NCBI GenBank assembly: GCA_910587635.1
Contig: CAJUNB010000018.1
Location: 1-64,000, forward strand
Source: an uncultured Lachnospiraceae bacterium
GTDB taxonomy: Bacteria > Bacillota > Clostridia > Lachnospirales > Lachnospiraceae
Length of the DNA stretch: 64,000 nucleotides
Direction: 5' to 3'
The translations under genes and the position numbers were made by a program. A model generated the notes under the pieces. The model searched no databases and was not told the origin of the DNA. It worked only from the letters and a program-made list of their open reading frames with translations. Below, in pieces: positions 1 to 8,814 of this stretch (position 1 is its first letter; every line of letters begins with the position of its first letter).

Positions 1-105
1 GAAGGCAAGCATCATTTAACCTGCATCGGTGCTGTGGCAAGAAAAATGTGCAACATTATTTATGCTGTGGTGAAAAATAATCAGCCTTATGTTCCAAAGG
101 CTTAA
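1..105 (+). pseudogene. C-terminal end of an IS110/IS116/IS902-type transposase (cut by window edge)
   Basis: The first frame is open from base 1 to a TAA at 103-105 and encodes 34 residues. They include the segment LTCIGAVARKMCNIIYAVVK and end in QPYVPKA. This is the usual C-terminal helix of the transposase_20 domain of IS110-family elements. It is not closely similar to the tail of the IS110 transposase at 21746, so it belongs to another subgroup. Only the 3' end is visible, so whether the gene is intact to the left is unknown; the pseudogene label is only a placeholder for a partial gene. Confidence 0.7.
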
Positions 106-397
106 ATCCTTTTCCCTTTCCAGCCTGCCTGACAGCAGGTCCTGTTGTTGTACTCTTTTTTCCTATGATAATTTCTTTTGTTTTTTCAATTATCTACTTG
201 ACTTTTAATAGTTGGTCTTTCCGTACTTGGTCTGGAGGCGGTAATACAGAAATTCTACATAATCTGACAGAATCATCAAATTAATATATTTCTCTCAGTT
301 ATAATCCTATCAAAAAATATAGTGTTAAATGTGCCGAATGTATATGGGACAGCTATTTGCTGAAAGTATATAATATAATGAGCTGATTGTCAGCAAA

Positions 398-556
398 ATG
401 ATGGACATTATTGTCATTTTTTTGTATAGTGACTTTATCAGTGATCGTGTTGCAGAAACCTGTGAGGACTGCGACCTGGAAGGGGCTACTGCGGGACTCC
501 TTTTGCTATGTATGGCAATGGGAGATGCCAAATGGAAGAGAAGAGAACGAAAGTAA
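398..556 (+). CDS. Possible small protein, 52 aa, unknown
   Basis: The frame starts ATGATG and encodes a hydrophobic beginning (IIVIFLY), then an acidic section with a CxxC pair (ETCEDCDLEG), a short hydrophobic patch and a basic tail (WKRRERK). The ribosome binding site is weak. I do not recognise the family. Support is the orderly amphipathic pattern and a second frame that overlaps its 3' end with a better Shine-Dalgarno, as in coupled small genes. It could equally be chance. Confidence 0.25.
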   Translation: MMDIIVIFLYSDFISDRVAETCEDCDLEGATAGLLLLCMAMGDAKWKRRERK

Positions 557-672
557 AACCATTCATGACATGTAAACAGCAATATAATTTAAATGCGGCG
601 GAATATCATTATAACGCAGTGAATCCTGAATCCCCAATATGTCAAAATTATATAAGTATATGGGATTTCTAG
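532..672 (+). CDS. Possible small protein, 46 aa, unknown
   Basis: ATG at 532 is preceded by GGGAG about seven bases upstream, inside the end of the previous small frame, and the two frames overlap by 25 bases. The product begins MEEKRTKVKPFMTCKQQ and has no known motif. The overlap and ribosome binding site suggest translational coupling, but there is no homology evidence. Confidence 0.22.
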   Translation: MEEKRTKVKPFMTCKQQYNLNAAEYHYNAVNPESPICQNYISIWDF

Positions 673-728
673 AGAATTGGACAGAATTAGAAATATGTGC
701 GAAAGAAGAATAAGTCCAAAAGTAATTT

Positions 729-2315
729 TTAGTCGCCTACTCTAATGACAATTATGTCATTTATCTGCATAACGCTGGACGTGGATGGCCAGTCAGCCAT
801 CTTTTTAAATTCATCAGAATCTGCAATGACTTTTTTCTCTTCTTTTGTACATGGCTCCAGTCTCAGCCCGAAATACGTATCCATCATAGCGGTGAAATGC
901 GCCGATTCGGAGATCAGGTAGCTGTCCCGTATTCCTGCCATGGCAGGAGGGAGATTCAGAGCGATGGTGTCATAATCATCAAAATGACCGATCACACACA
1001 ATTTCTGCGCAGACGGAAAATTCTCCAGTTGCTCAATCCGGTCAGTCATTCGGGAGACGAGCTGAAATGTCTTTTCATTACTGGATACCATATAGAGATA
1101 GCTGATATTGTCGATGAGGGCAAAGTTGAAAACTATCAGTGCAGTGACAGAAATACAGCACCAGGAGAAAAGGCAGCTTTTTCTGTCAGGGGCAGTCGGC
1201 TGATAAAGTGCGCCTGCGCCATCGGTTTTGCTTTGTTGTGGCAGGGAGGGAACCGTTTTGTACATATTATCGTAGAAAAGGACTGGCAGCATATAGATCA
1301 GGCAAAATCCTGCATACATAAGCATATAGTACCGGACATCCGGGGACAAAAAATAGATCATGGAGCAGGCAAAAGGTATGCAGACAAAACTAAACAGGAG
1401 CATCAGAAAAGAAACAGGCTTTTGATACAGCCTGTTTTTCCATATTTGCCATACCAGCAGGAAGAAAAGGAGAAAAAACAGGCAGATATTCAATATTTTA
1501 TAAAGATTGATCTGTCCCAGAGGGCCAAAAAAGAAATAGGCAAAATCGATAATACAGTTTTTGACGGCTGTTAGAAAAGCCTGAGCGTCAGGAAAGGATA
1601 TCGTGGAGATACCGTTATATTCGCTGGTTGTTGTATTTTGGAGCCAGGTCAGAGTTTTATTGCAGATAAAATAAAGCAATGTTCCCAGTCCTCCCATAAG
1701 GAAAAAACGAAGCCAGTAAGAGAGCAGTTCCCGGATGCTTCTATCGCCAAAAAGAACCTGCATAATCGTCCAGGTAAGAATCAGCATGACCGTATAGGAA
1801 ACATAAGCCTGGTATGAGCCATAAGAAAAGGCAAGAAATGCGATGCCGACCAGGAATCCCTTTTTGTATTTTATCGTAACAAGTACAGCCAGAGCAGCAC
1901 AGAGCTGTGCCAGAAAATAGCCGTCCGCCGTATACATATAAGCAAAGGTGCTGGCCACTGTGGGGAAAGAAACAGTCAATGCACATATGAAAAAAATACT
2001 TGTCCTTTTTTGCAAAGAAAAGATTTCGGACAGACAGACGCAGGTAAGGGCTAAATAACACAAAGACAAAAGCCCGGTAATCCATTGCAGATCATAGTAT
2101 GAGCCAATGCTGCAGGAAAGGGTAAGAAAACACCGCCCGAGTTCAATTTTGTTTTGGCTGTCATAGAAATTATAAACAGAATCCCAGGTGAGCAGATGAT
2201 TTGTCAGGCGAAAGAGATGGATGAGCAGACCGATGCAGAAAGCGCTGCAGAAGGCAAATGCCCAGTTCTTTTTCATTTTATGTTTCAAGGATAAAAAAAA
2301 GGTTTCGGGATACAT
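729..2315 (-). CDS. Polytopic glucosyltransferase-domain protein (GtrII-like)
   Basis: This 528-residue protein has about ten predicted membrane segments, starting with one near residues 16-34. The N-terminal region (a TWDS sequence, an ELGR sequence, then alternating helices with a YMYTADGYF loop) fits the glucosyl transferase GtrII family (Glucos_trans_II), membrane enzymes that move glucose from a polyprenyl-phosphate carrier onto surface glycans. The C-terminal 130 residues are soluble and probably extracytoplasmic. The start is well supported: AAAGGAG lies about seven bases upstream on the minus strand. It is transcribed divergently from the large plus-strand cluster and ends near the IS110 remnant. 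A plausible partner is the GtrB-like enzyme at 16289. The exact sugar is not readable from sequence. Confidence 0.7.
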   Translation of the reverse strand: MYPETFFLSLKHKMKKNWAFAFCSAFCIGLLIHLFRLTNHLLTWDSVYNFYDSQNKIELGRCFLTLSCSIGSYYDLQWITGLLSLCYLALTCVCLSEIFSLQKRTSIFFICALTVSFPTVASTFAYMYTADGYFLAQLCAALAVLVTIKYKKGFLVGIAFLAFSYGSYQAYVSYTVMLILTWTIMQVLFGDRSIRELLSYWLRFFLMGGLGTLLYFICNKTLTWLQNTTTSEYNGISTISFPDAQAFLTAVKNCIIDFAYFFFGPLGQINLYKILNICLFFLLFFLLVWQIWKNRLYQKPVSFLMLLFSFVCIPFACSMIYFLSPDVRYYMLMYAGFCLIYMLPVLFYDNMYKTVPSLPQQSKTDGAGALYQPTAPDRKSCLFSWCCISVTALIVFNFALIDNISYLYMVSSNEKTFQLVSRMTDRIEQLENFPSAQKLCVIGHFDDYDTIALNLPPAMAGIRDSYLISESAHFTAMMDTYFGLRLEPCTKEEKKVIADSDEFKKMADWPSTSSVMQINDIIVIRVGD

Positions 2316-2386
2316 GGGTGGCTCCTTTGGCGTTTTGTCTGAGAAATCCTTTATACAGATTTTTCAGGAAGAATCTCACTTACTAT

Positions 2387-2403
2387 CATGTGCTTGGCAC
2401 ATG
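2387..2403. repeat. Perfect 7-bp inverted repeat in the divergent intergenic region
   Basis: CATGTGC and GCACATG flank a 3-base TTG spacer. It lies between the two divergent genes, upstream of the promoter at 2479. A second small inverted pair, GCCC/GGGC, follows within 20 bases. It could be an operator or a weak hairpin; no regulator gene is adjacent. Confidence 0.35.
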
Positions 2404-2478
2404 TGGGATGCCCATGCGGGCGGGTATCTGTGCATATTATATCGTATTCTTTGTGAAAAAACCACTTTCCGGTAAAAG

Positions 2479-2507
2479 TTGTCAATTTTTTTAAGATATA
2501 GTATAAT
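2479..2507 (+). promoter_or_regulatory. Sigma-A-type promoter of the polysaccharide operon
   Basis: TTGTCA (2479-2484) and TATAAT (2502-2507) are separated by exactly 17 bases, a near-consensus vegetative promoter. Transcription would start around 2514 and give a leader of about 47 bases before the priming transferase at 2561. No terminator-like hairpin was seen in the leader. This is the best promoter noticed in the window and the natural entry to the plus-strand gene series. Confidence 0.7.
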
Positions 2508-2560
2508 TCTACTAATTACGTACACCAATATAGGATAGACAATATTGCTGGGGAAAATGC

Positions 2561-3979
2561 ATGCATGCAGATCGTAAAAATAATATCATAGAAATTTATA
2601 GTGTCCTGCTGACAGATTGCATCTGTGTCATTCTGTCGTACGTTTTTGCACTCTTATTCCGCTATGGTATGCTGGGAGAGGAACATCACAGGGATACCTA
2701 TGTACTGGTGTGTGTTTGGATACTTCTGTTCACTGTTTTATATAATACATTGGTGGGCAGTGGGAGGAATTTTCTGCGCAGGGGCTACTTCGTGGAAGTG
2801 AAGTCGGTTATAAAACAGATGGCATGTCTGTTTGTGTTCCTTGTATGCAGCCTTTTCTTTTTTAAAGAAGCGGAAAATTTCTCAAGACTTCTGTTTGCTT
2901 ACTATATGATAATCTATGGGCTGGTCTTATTTGTTGGACACGCTCTTTTAAAAAAAATATTGCGTGCAAGTTACCGGGCGGATAAAGGACATACAAAAGT
3001 GATGGTAATCACTGACTCCTACAGCGCGGACAGGCTGATACCGGTGCTTGTATCGGGGACGGAATATGATTGCGAGATATCTGCTGCGGTTATCTGGGAC
3101 AGAGATATGACAGGGCAGAAAGTCGACGGAATTGATATTATAGCAAACGGGGAGAATGTTATCGATGTATTGAAAAATATGCCCATGGACGAGGTGTTTA
3201 TCCACTTGCCAGAAGTGGGAAAGACGGCTTTGAAAGAGCTGCTGGAGAGTCTGGAAGCCATGGGAGTGAGCTGCCATTATAATATTGATGTGGCAGGGCT
3301 GGATGCGAAGGTACGAAACGTAGGAAAGTTCGGAGAATTCACAGTAGTGACTTATGCGATCCAGCAGATTGATAACAGGCGGGGGATGATAAAACGGCTG
3401 ATCGATATCATAGGAAGCCTGGCAGGGCTTTTGATTACCGGCATTTTTTATCCATTTGTGGCGCTTATGATCAAGCTGGATTCCAAAGGTCCAGTGGTTT
3501 TTTCCCAGATACGAATTGGGAAAAATGGGCGCCGTTTCAAAATCTATAAATTTCGGTCCATGTATACAGATGCAGAGGAACGAAAAAAAGAGCTATCGGC
3601 TCAAAATGAAATGCAGGGCCTGATGTTTAAGATAGAAGACGATCCCCGAATTACAAAGGTGGGGAAATTCCTGCGAAAAACAAGTATTGATGAGCTGCCT
3701 CAGTTTTTCAATGTGTTAAAAGGAGATATGAGTCTTGTGGGAACAAGACCTCCCACAGAGGATGAATTTGAAAAATATACCCCATACTATAGAAGAAGAC
3801 TCTGCATGACACCGGGACTTACCGGGCTCTGGCAGGTCAGTGGCAGAAGTAATGTGGAAGATTTTGACGATGTGGTAAAATATGATCTTCACTATATCGA
3901 TCACTGGTCTTTGAGCCTGGATATTAAAATACTGTTTCAGACAGTGCTTGTGGTGCTGTTTGGAAAAGGAGCGAAATAG
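2561..3979 (+). CDS. Undecaprenyl-phosphate sugar phosphotransferase (priming enzyme, WbaP/CpsE type)
   Basis: This is the 472-residue polyprenyl glycosylphosphotransferase that starts repeat-unit assembly by moving a hexose-1-phosphate from a UDP-sugar to undecaprenyl phosphate at the inner membrane face. Four N-terminal membrane helices (about residues 10-125) precede a nucleotide-binding-like middle domain (about 140-265). A re-entrant hydrophobic helix then leads into the bacterial sugar transferase domain (about 278-472), with the family sequences FKIYKFRSMYTDAEER, KTSIDELPQFFNVLKGDMS and TPGLTGLWQVSGRSN. It is first after the promoter at 2479, as expected for a capsule or EPS operon. 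The sugar, usually Glc or Gal for this architecture, cannot be decided from sequence. Confidence 0.92.
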   Translation: MHADRKNNIIEIYSVLLTDCICVILSYVFALLFRYGMLGEEHHRDTYVLVCVWILLFTVLYNTLVGSGRNFLRRGYFVEVKSVIKQMACLFVFLVCSLFFFKEAENFSRLLFAYYMIIYGLVLFVGHALLKKILRASYRADKGHTKVMVITDSYSADRLIPVLVSGTEYDCEISAAVIWDRDMTGQKVDGIDIIANGENVIDVLKNMPMDEVFIHLPEVGKTALKELLESLEAMGVSCHYNIDVAGLDAKVRNVGKFGEFTVVTYAIQQIDNRRGMIKRLIDIIGSLAGLLITGIFYPFVALMIKLDSKGPVVFSQIRIGKNGRRFKIYKFRSMYTDAEERKKELSAQNEMQGLMFKIEDDPRITKVGKFLRKTSIDELPQFFNVLKGDMSLVGTRPPTEDEFEKYTPYYRRRLCMTPGLTGLWQVSGRSNVEDFDDVVKYDLHYIDHWSLSLDIKILFQTVLVVLFGKGAK

Positions 3980-3982
3980 AAA

Positions 3983-5188
3983 ATGAATAAAAAGATGAAG
4001 AGAAAGATTTTGATTATCGTGGAAAACCTGCCGGTTCCCTTTGATACGCGGGTGTGGCAGGAAGCAACTACTCTGGTAGAGAATGGGTATACCGTTTCCG
4101 TCATCTGCCCAAAAGGGAAGGGATATGAAAAAAAATATGAGAGACTGTCAGGGGTGCATATTTACAGACATGATCTGCCGGAAGAAGGAAGCGGTTTCCT
4201 TGGATATGTGAAAGAATATGGGACAGCCCTGCGGGAAGAACTGAGGCTTGCCAAACGTGTCTATGAAAAAATCGGCTTTGATGTAATTCATGGATGCAAT
4301 CCGCCGGATGATATCTATATGATAGCCCGGTTTTTCCGCAAATACGGAGTGAAGTATGTGTTTGATCACCATGATATTTGCCCGGAGCTGTTTGAGGCAA
4401 AATTCGGTAAGAGAGGCCTTCTGTACAAAAGTCAGACATGGCTGGAGAGACAGACTTATAAACATGCCGCTTTTGCCTTTGTGACAAATGAATCTTATAA
4501 AAAGATCGCTATCAAACGGGGGAAGATGGACCCTGAGAAAGTATATGTATTGCGGAGTGGGCCCAAGCTGGAGCGGCTCAGGATACAGCCGCCGAAGCCG
4601 GAACTGAAAGGCGGACGGAAATATATGGTAGGGTATCTGGGGGTGATTGGCAAACAAGAAGGGATTCCCTATTTGCTGGAGGCTGCCCGGTATATTAAAG
4701 AAAATTTAAAAAGGGATGATATCTATTATGGCATCGTAGGCGGTGGTACTTCACTGGAGGAAATGAAGTCGCTTTCTGTGCAAATGGGTTTGGATGATAT
4801 TGTCACATTTACAGGCCGGGCGCCGGATGATGTGATGCTGGACTATCTGAACACGGCGGATATCTGTGTGAATCCCGATGAATACAACGCCATGAATGAT
4901 AAGTCTACTATGAATAAAGTGCTGGAATATATGGCTCTGGGTAAGCCCATTGTACAGTTTGATCTGACGGAAGGCAGATATTCTGCAAAGGAGGCGTCTC
5001 TCTATGCCAGACCTAATGATTCTGTGGATATGGCGAAAAAGATTGTATCCTTACTGGACGATGAGGAAAAAAGAAAGAAAATGTCCGTCTTTGGAAGAAA
5101 GCGGATTGTAGAGGAGCTTTCCTGGGAGCATACGAGTAAGGTGCTGCTGGAAGGGTATGAGGCGTTTTTTACGAAGATGGGGAAGTGA
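3983..5188 (+). CDS. GT4 glycosyltransferase (GT-B fold)
   Basis: This 401-residue protein opens with IVENLPVPFDTRVWQEA, the acceptor-side signature common to WbuB/WsaF-like family 4 enzymes. It has a C-terminal GT4 domain with the donor-site region NAMNDKSTMNKVLEYMALG (about residues 300-318). It probably adds the second or an early sugar, since it directly follows the priming enzyme by three bases. AAAGGAG about 12 bases upstream supports the ATG. No membrane segment is evident, so it acts on the cytoplasmic face. Donor and acceptor are not predictable. Confidence 0.88.
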   Translation: MNKKMKRKILIIVENLPVPFDTRVWQEATTLVENGYTVSVICPKGKGYEKKYERLSGVHIYRHDLPEEGSGFLGYVKEYGTALREELRLAKRVYEKIGFDVIHGCNPPDDIYMIARFFRKYGVKYVFDHHDICPELFEAKFGKRGLLYKSQTWLERQTYKHAAFAFVTNESYKKIAIKRGKMDPEKVYVLRSGPKLERLRIQPPKPELKGGRKYMVGYLGVIGKQEGIPYLLEAARYIKENLKRDDIYYGIVGGGTSLEEMKSLSVQMGLDDIVTFTGRAPDDVMLDYLNTADICVNPDEYNAMNDKSTMNKVLEYMALGKPIVQFDLTEGRYSAKEASLYARPNDSVDMAKKIVSLLDDEEKRKKMSVFGRKRIVEELSWEHTSKVLLEGYEAFFTKMGK

Positions 5189-5209
5189 AGATTTAAAGTG
5201 TCTATTCGT

Positions 5210-5240
5210 CCGGAAAAAGTGTTTTGGGGAAGTTTTCCGG
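5210..5240. repeat. Intercistronic inverted repeat
   Basis: CCGGAAAA (5210-5217) and TTTTCCGG (5233-5240) form a perfect 8-bp stem with a 15-base loop. It lies between the GT4 gene and the nucleotide-sugar dehydrogenase. No T-run follows, so a processing site or attenuator is more likely than a strong terminator. Confidence 0.4.
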
Positions 5241-5293
5241 GAAATATAAATTTTGCAGGCTGATTGTCTGTGAGAAACAAGAGGAGAAATCAA

Positions 5294-6667
5294 GTGAGAA
5301 TCAGTATATTTGGTATGGGATATGTGGGGTGTGTGGGCGCGGCCTGTTGTGCGAAATTAGGACATCATGTCATTGGTGTGGATGTGTCGTCTCATAAAGT
5401 GGAGTTGATCAATCAGGGACGTCCTACCATCATCGAGAAAGACATTGATGAACTGGTGAAATATGCCCATGCAGAGGGCAGGCTGGAGGCCACAATGGAC
5501 GCCACATATGCCGTAAATAATTCAGAGATTTCTTTTATCGCAGTAGGGACGCCAAGCAGCAAAGAGGGACATCTGAATCTGGAATATATCTATAAAGTGG
5601 CCGGACAGATCGGTGTGGCGATGAAGGATAAGGACGATTTTCATATTGTGGCGATTCGCAGTACAGTCCTTCCGGGAACGAACGGGAAAATCGGAGAGAT
5701 TATCGAAGAGGCTTCCGGGAAGAAGCGGAACCAGGATTTTACAGTAGTATCCAATCCTGAATTTCTCAGGGAAGGAACGGCCGTGCATGACTATCTGAAT
5801 CCGCCTCTGACGCTTGTAGGAGCGGACAATGAAATAGCAGTGGACAAGATGCGGGCTCTTTATCGGGATATTCCCGGGGAATTTATTGCCACAGATATCA
5901 AGGTGGCGGAAATGATGAAATATATCAACAATACATTTCATGCACTGAAGATTGTATTTGGAAATGAAGTGGGAAACATCTGCAAGGCGTTGGATGTGGA
6001 CAGTCATAAAGTCATGGAAATTTTCTGCAAGGACAGACAGCTCAATATTTCGCCCTATTATTTCAAACCGGGCTTTGCCTATGGCGGTTCCTGTCTGCCC
6101 AAAGATTCCAAAGCATTGCGGACATTGGCGAGGGACTTCTATATCGATGTGCCAGTTATTAATGCGATTGAAGAGAGTAATGAAATCCAGAAAAAGAATG
6201 CAGTCAATATTATTGTGGAGAAAGGAAAACGAAAAGTCGGCGTTCTCGGACTGAGTTTCAAAGCTGGTACTGATGACTTGCGGTGCAGCCCTATCGTGGA
6301 TGTGGTGGAAGCGCTCCTTGGTAAAGGATTTGAACTGCGTATCTACGATAAAAATGTAAAGCTGTCAGAGATCACGGGAACGAACAAAGATTTTATCATG
6401 GCGAAGATTCCCCATTTACAACATTTTATATATGACGATCTGGACAGGGTAGTTACAGAGTCAGATGTACTTGTAGTGACAAATAAAGAAGCAGAATTTG
6501 ATGGTCTGCTGAAAAAATATCCAGGAAAGATTATCGTAGATCTGGTGCGGGCATGGAAAGAAGTGGATTATGCCGGAAACTATGAAGGGATATCCTGGGG
6601 CGATATCAATATAAATGTGAAACAAAATGAGAAAATAGAGAAAGATATGGCGGGAACGGAGTTCTGA
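5294..6667 (+). CDS. Nucleotide-sugar 6-dehydrogenase, AlgD-like (GDP-mannose or UDP-sugar dehydrogenase)
   Basis: This enzyme performs the four-electron NAD-dependent oxidation of a nucleotide hexose to its uronic acid. The N-terminal Rossmann motif GMGYVG follows the start directly, NPEFLREGTAVHDY matches the central domain, and the catalytic cysteine lies in GGSCLPKDSKALR (about Cys267). The C-terminal domain has LGLSFKAGTDDLR. From memory, the overall pattern is closer to GDP-mannose dehydrogenase (AlgD) than to Ugd. I chose GTG 5294, giving 457 residues, because AAGAGGAG lies eight bases before it and the Rossmann strand starts there. A TTG at 5264 is in frame but has no ribosome binding site. 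It is followed by a heparinase-like gene, suggesting a uronic-acid-containing polymer. Confidence 0.88.
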   Translation: MRISIFGMGYVGCVGAACCAKLGHHVIGVDVSSHKVELINQGRPTIIEKDIDELVKYAHAEGRLEATMDATYAVNNSEISFIAVGTPSSKEGHLNLEYIYKVAGQIGVAMKDKDDFHIVAIRSTVLPGTNGKIGEIIEEASGKKRNQDFTVVSNPEFLREGTAVHDYLNPPLTLVGADNEIAVDKMRALYRDIPGEFIATDIKVAEMMKYINNTFHALKIVFGNEVGNICKALDVDSHKVMEIFCKDRQLNISPYYFKPGFAYGGSCLPKDSKALRTLARDFYIDVPVINAIEESNEIQKKNAVNIIVEKGKRKVGVLGLSFKAGTDDLRCSPIVDVVEALLGKGFELRIYDKNVKLSEITGTNKDFIMAKIPHLQHFIYDDLDRVVTESDVLVVTNKEAEFDGLLKKYPGKIIVDLVRAWKEVDYAGNYEGISWGDININVKQNEKIEKDMAGTEF

Positions 6668-6670
6668 GCA

Positions 6671-8812
6671 ATGAAAGATTTCAGATGGTATTTCAACCGT
6701 TTGCGAGCCATGAGTATCCCGGAGATCCGATGGCGCCTGGAACAGAAACAGGTTGAAAGGGCAGAACGGAAAACATTTGGAAAGCGACAGGTAAAGGTGA
6801 CAGAGAAGGTCTTCCATAGAGGTAAGGGAGACCTTGCTTTTCATGGAGAGAAGCTTCCGATTGCCAAAATCCGGTGCGAAAACGGATGTGACAAAAACAG
6901 AACGCAAAATAATGCGAATACGGGCAGCAAGACACATACAGATAATTTTCGTCAGGATAAAATAATGCTGTCTGACGCGATTTCTCTTCTGGGCGGTTAC
7001 CACTATGAAGATTATAAAAAGGACTGGCATGCAGGTTTTCAGACGCAGCGGAAATGGCCGCTTATATTTTCTTATGATTTGGATTACAAACAGAGGGATG
7101 ATATCGGAGATGCCAGGACAAACTGGGAATTAAACAGGCACTTTCAGTTTGCTTTGCTTGCCTGCAACTATTACAGGACAGGAGATACAAAGTATGTAGC
7201 AGAACTGTCGGAATTGTTCATGGATTGGAATGAAAAGAATCCATTTTTATACGGTATATCCTGGACAAGTGTCATGGAAGTGGCAATTCGGGATATCAAC
7301 TGGATATATACGTTGGGCTTTTTGATGGTGGCGGAGCAGAATGCTGAAAAAGAGGCTGGCAGAGATAATGGCATGGGACGTGCCGGTGAGCCGGGCGCAC
7401 CATTACAAAGAGCACGGGTAATTTCCACACTATGCGATCAGCTCCGTGTCGGGATTATCAATATGACCTGTTATATTTCCCGCCATTATTCCAGATATTC
7501 TTCCGCTAACAATCATGTGATTGTAGAAGCGGCGGCGATGGGGCTGGCAGGCATTGTCATGGACTGCTGGGAATGGCTGGAGACTGCCAGTGATATCTTG
7601 AGGATAGAGATACCGAGACAGAACTATCAGGACGGCGTGAATAAAGAAGTATCCCTGCACTATCAGTCTTTTTTTATGGAGGCAGTGGGGCTGCTGATAC
7701 TCGCAATGCAGAAAAATGACATACGTGTCCCGCAAAACTGGCGGAATATATTGACTACAATGAGTCGGTATCTGGCAGATTGCCAGGGAAATTATGGAGA
7801 GACTGTTGCATTTGGAGACGATGACGAAGGGAAAATACTAGATTTGGAAGGAATCCAGACTGTTGATAAGATAGGAGGAGAAGAGAGAGACGAAGCTCTA
7901 AAGGATGGCAGAGAGAATTGCAGTGGACTGAACCACAGTACAAGAAATTATTATCAGTATGTATTACAATTGATGAGCCTGATTTTACCGGAGCGATATG
8001 TAGAGTCAATTTCAGATCAGATCCTTTCCTGCCTTATTTCTTTGGAACAGATAGAGAAGATTTCTGAAAAACCATATTATTACAATCGGAAAAGTATCTG
8101 CTATCCTGAAGGCGGCGTCAGTATTTTGCGAAGCGGCGACGGCAGGGCTTTGATCGGTATCGATCATGGACCCCTTGGCTTTGGCAGTATCGCCGCTCAT
8201 GGTCATGCAGACGCCCTTTCTTTTCAAATGTATCTGGATGGTGAGGAGGTATTTGCGGATCCGGGCACTTATATTTATCACATTGATTTGGAAAATAGAA
8301 ATGCTTTCCGAAGGACGGAGAACCATAATACCGTTACCGTGAACGGGCAAGATCAGTCTGAAATGCTAGGGGCATTCCTGTGGGGAAAACGGGCGCAGGT
8401 AAAGCTACTGAGGCATAATCTGGCGGAACAATCGTATGAAAATTATGTGGAAGCAGAACACGATGGTTATGCGCCGGTAATGCACAGACGCAGATTCGAA
8501 TTTGACGGGAAAAGGTGTCTGAAAATATATGATACGCTGAGCAGCGGAAAAGAAGAAATAGAATTTCAATCACATTTCCTACTGGGATATGGGTGTAGGG
8601 CGGCTGAGAGAGCGATCGGGAATTATGAGATTGTAACAGAGAGAGGAAATAAAGTAGGGATACAGATAACGGGAGAATCATTGAAAATTGCCATAATAGA
8701 TGGATGGATTTCGAGAGAGTATGGAGTCAGAAAAAGGGTAGAGAAGATACAGGTAAGTGGTAAAGCTAAGAAGGATGTTACTTTGATGACCAAGATAGAG
8801 TGGGAGACGTAG
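6671..8812 (+). CDS. Heparinase II/III-family (alginate-lyase-like) protein
   Basis: This is a 713-residue protein with the two-domain plan of heparinase II/III-like proteins: an alpha/alpha toroid (about residues 90-460, with WTSVMEVAIRDINW and NNHVIVEAAAM) and a beta-sandwich domain (about 475-710) with the conserved GHADALSFQMY segment (His near 512) and TENHNTVTVNGQDQS. Known members cleave uronic-acid polysaccharides by beta-elimination. No signal peptide is visible, so a cytoplasmic or non-classical location is implied, which is common for homologues in polysaccharide gene clusters. It lies three bases after the uronate-forming dehydrogenase. It may edit or recycle polymer, or may be a non-catalytic assembly factor. 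Confidence 0.82.
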   Translation: MKDFRWYFNRLRAMSIPEIRWRLEQKQVERAERKTFGKRQVKVTEKVFHRGKGDLAFHGEKLPIAKIRCENGCDKNRTQNNANTGSKTHTDNFRQDKIMLSDAISLLGGYHYEDYKKDWHAGFQTQRKWPLIFSYDLDYKQRDDIGDARTNWELNRHFQFALLACNYYRTGDTKYVAELSELFMDWNEKNPFLYGISWTSVMEVAIRDINWIYTLGFLMVAEQNAEKEAGRDNGMGRAGEPGAPLQRARVISTLCDQLRVGIINMTCYISRHYSRYSSANNHVIVEAAAMGLAGIVMDCWEWLETASDILRIEIPRQNYQDGVNKEVSLHYQSFFMEAVGLLILAMQKNDIRVPQNWRNILTTMSRYLADCQGNYGETVAFGDDDEGKILDLEGIQTVDKIGGEERDEALKDGRENCSGLNHSTRNYYQYVLQLMSLILPERYVESISDQILSCLISLEQIEKISEKPYYYNRKSICYPEGGVSILRSGDGRALIGIDHGPLGFGSIAAHGHADALSFQMYLDGEEVFADPGTYIYHIDLENRNAFRRTENHNTVTVNGQDQSEMLGAFLWGKRAQVKLLRHNLAEQSYENYVEAEHDGYAPVMHRRRFEFDGKRCLKIYDTLSSGKEEIEFQSHFLLGYGCRAAERAIGNYEIVTERGNKVGIQITGESLKIAIIDGWISREYGVRKRVEKIQVSGKAKKDVTLMTKIEWET

Positions 8813-8814
8813 AT

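Larger units (their letters stand above)
106..728. other. Gene-poor gap with two weak small ORFs
   Basis: This 623-base stretch separates the transposase tail from the convergent minus-strand gene. It contains a short GC-rich hairpin (CCTGC/GCAGG, 124-139), AT-rich sequence, and two overlapping small reading frames at 398-556 and 532-672, described separately. No RNA gene or recognisable protein was found. It may be the non-coding end of the IS element plus remnants. Confidence 0.5.

Noticed and set aside
325..582. Minus-strand 85-codon frame in the left gap
   Set aside because: No ribosome binding site and low-complexity Ser-rich sequence; two plus-strand frames on the other strand look somewhat better.
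897..1574. Plus-strand 225-codon frame
   Set aside because: It lies antisense inside the minus-strand GtrII-like gene, encodes a low-complexity basic sequence and has no family resemblance.
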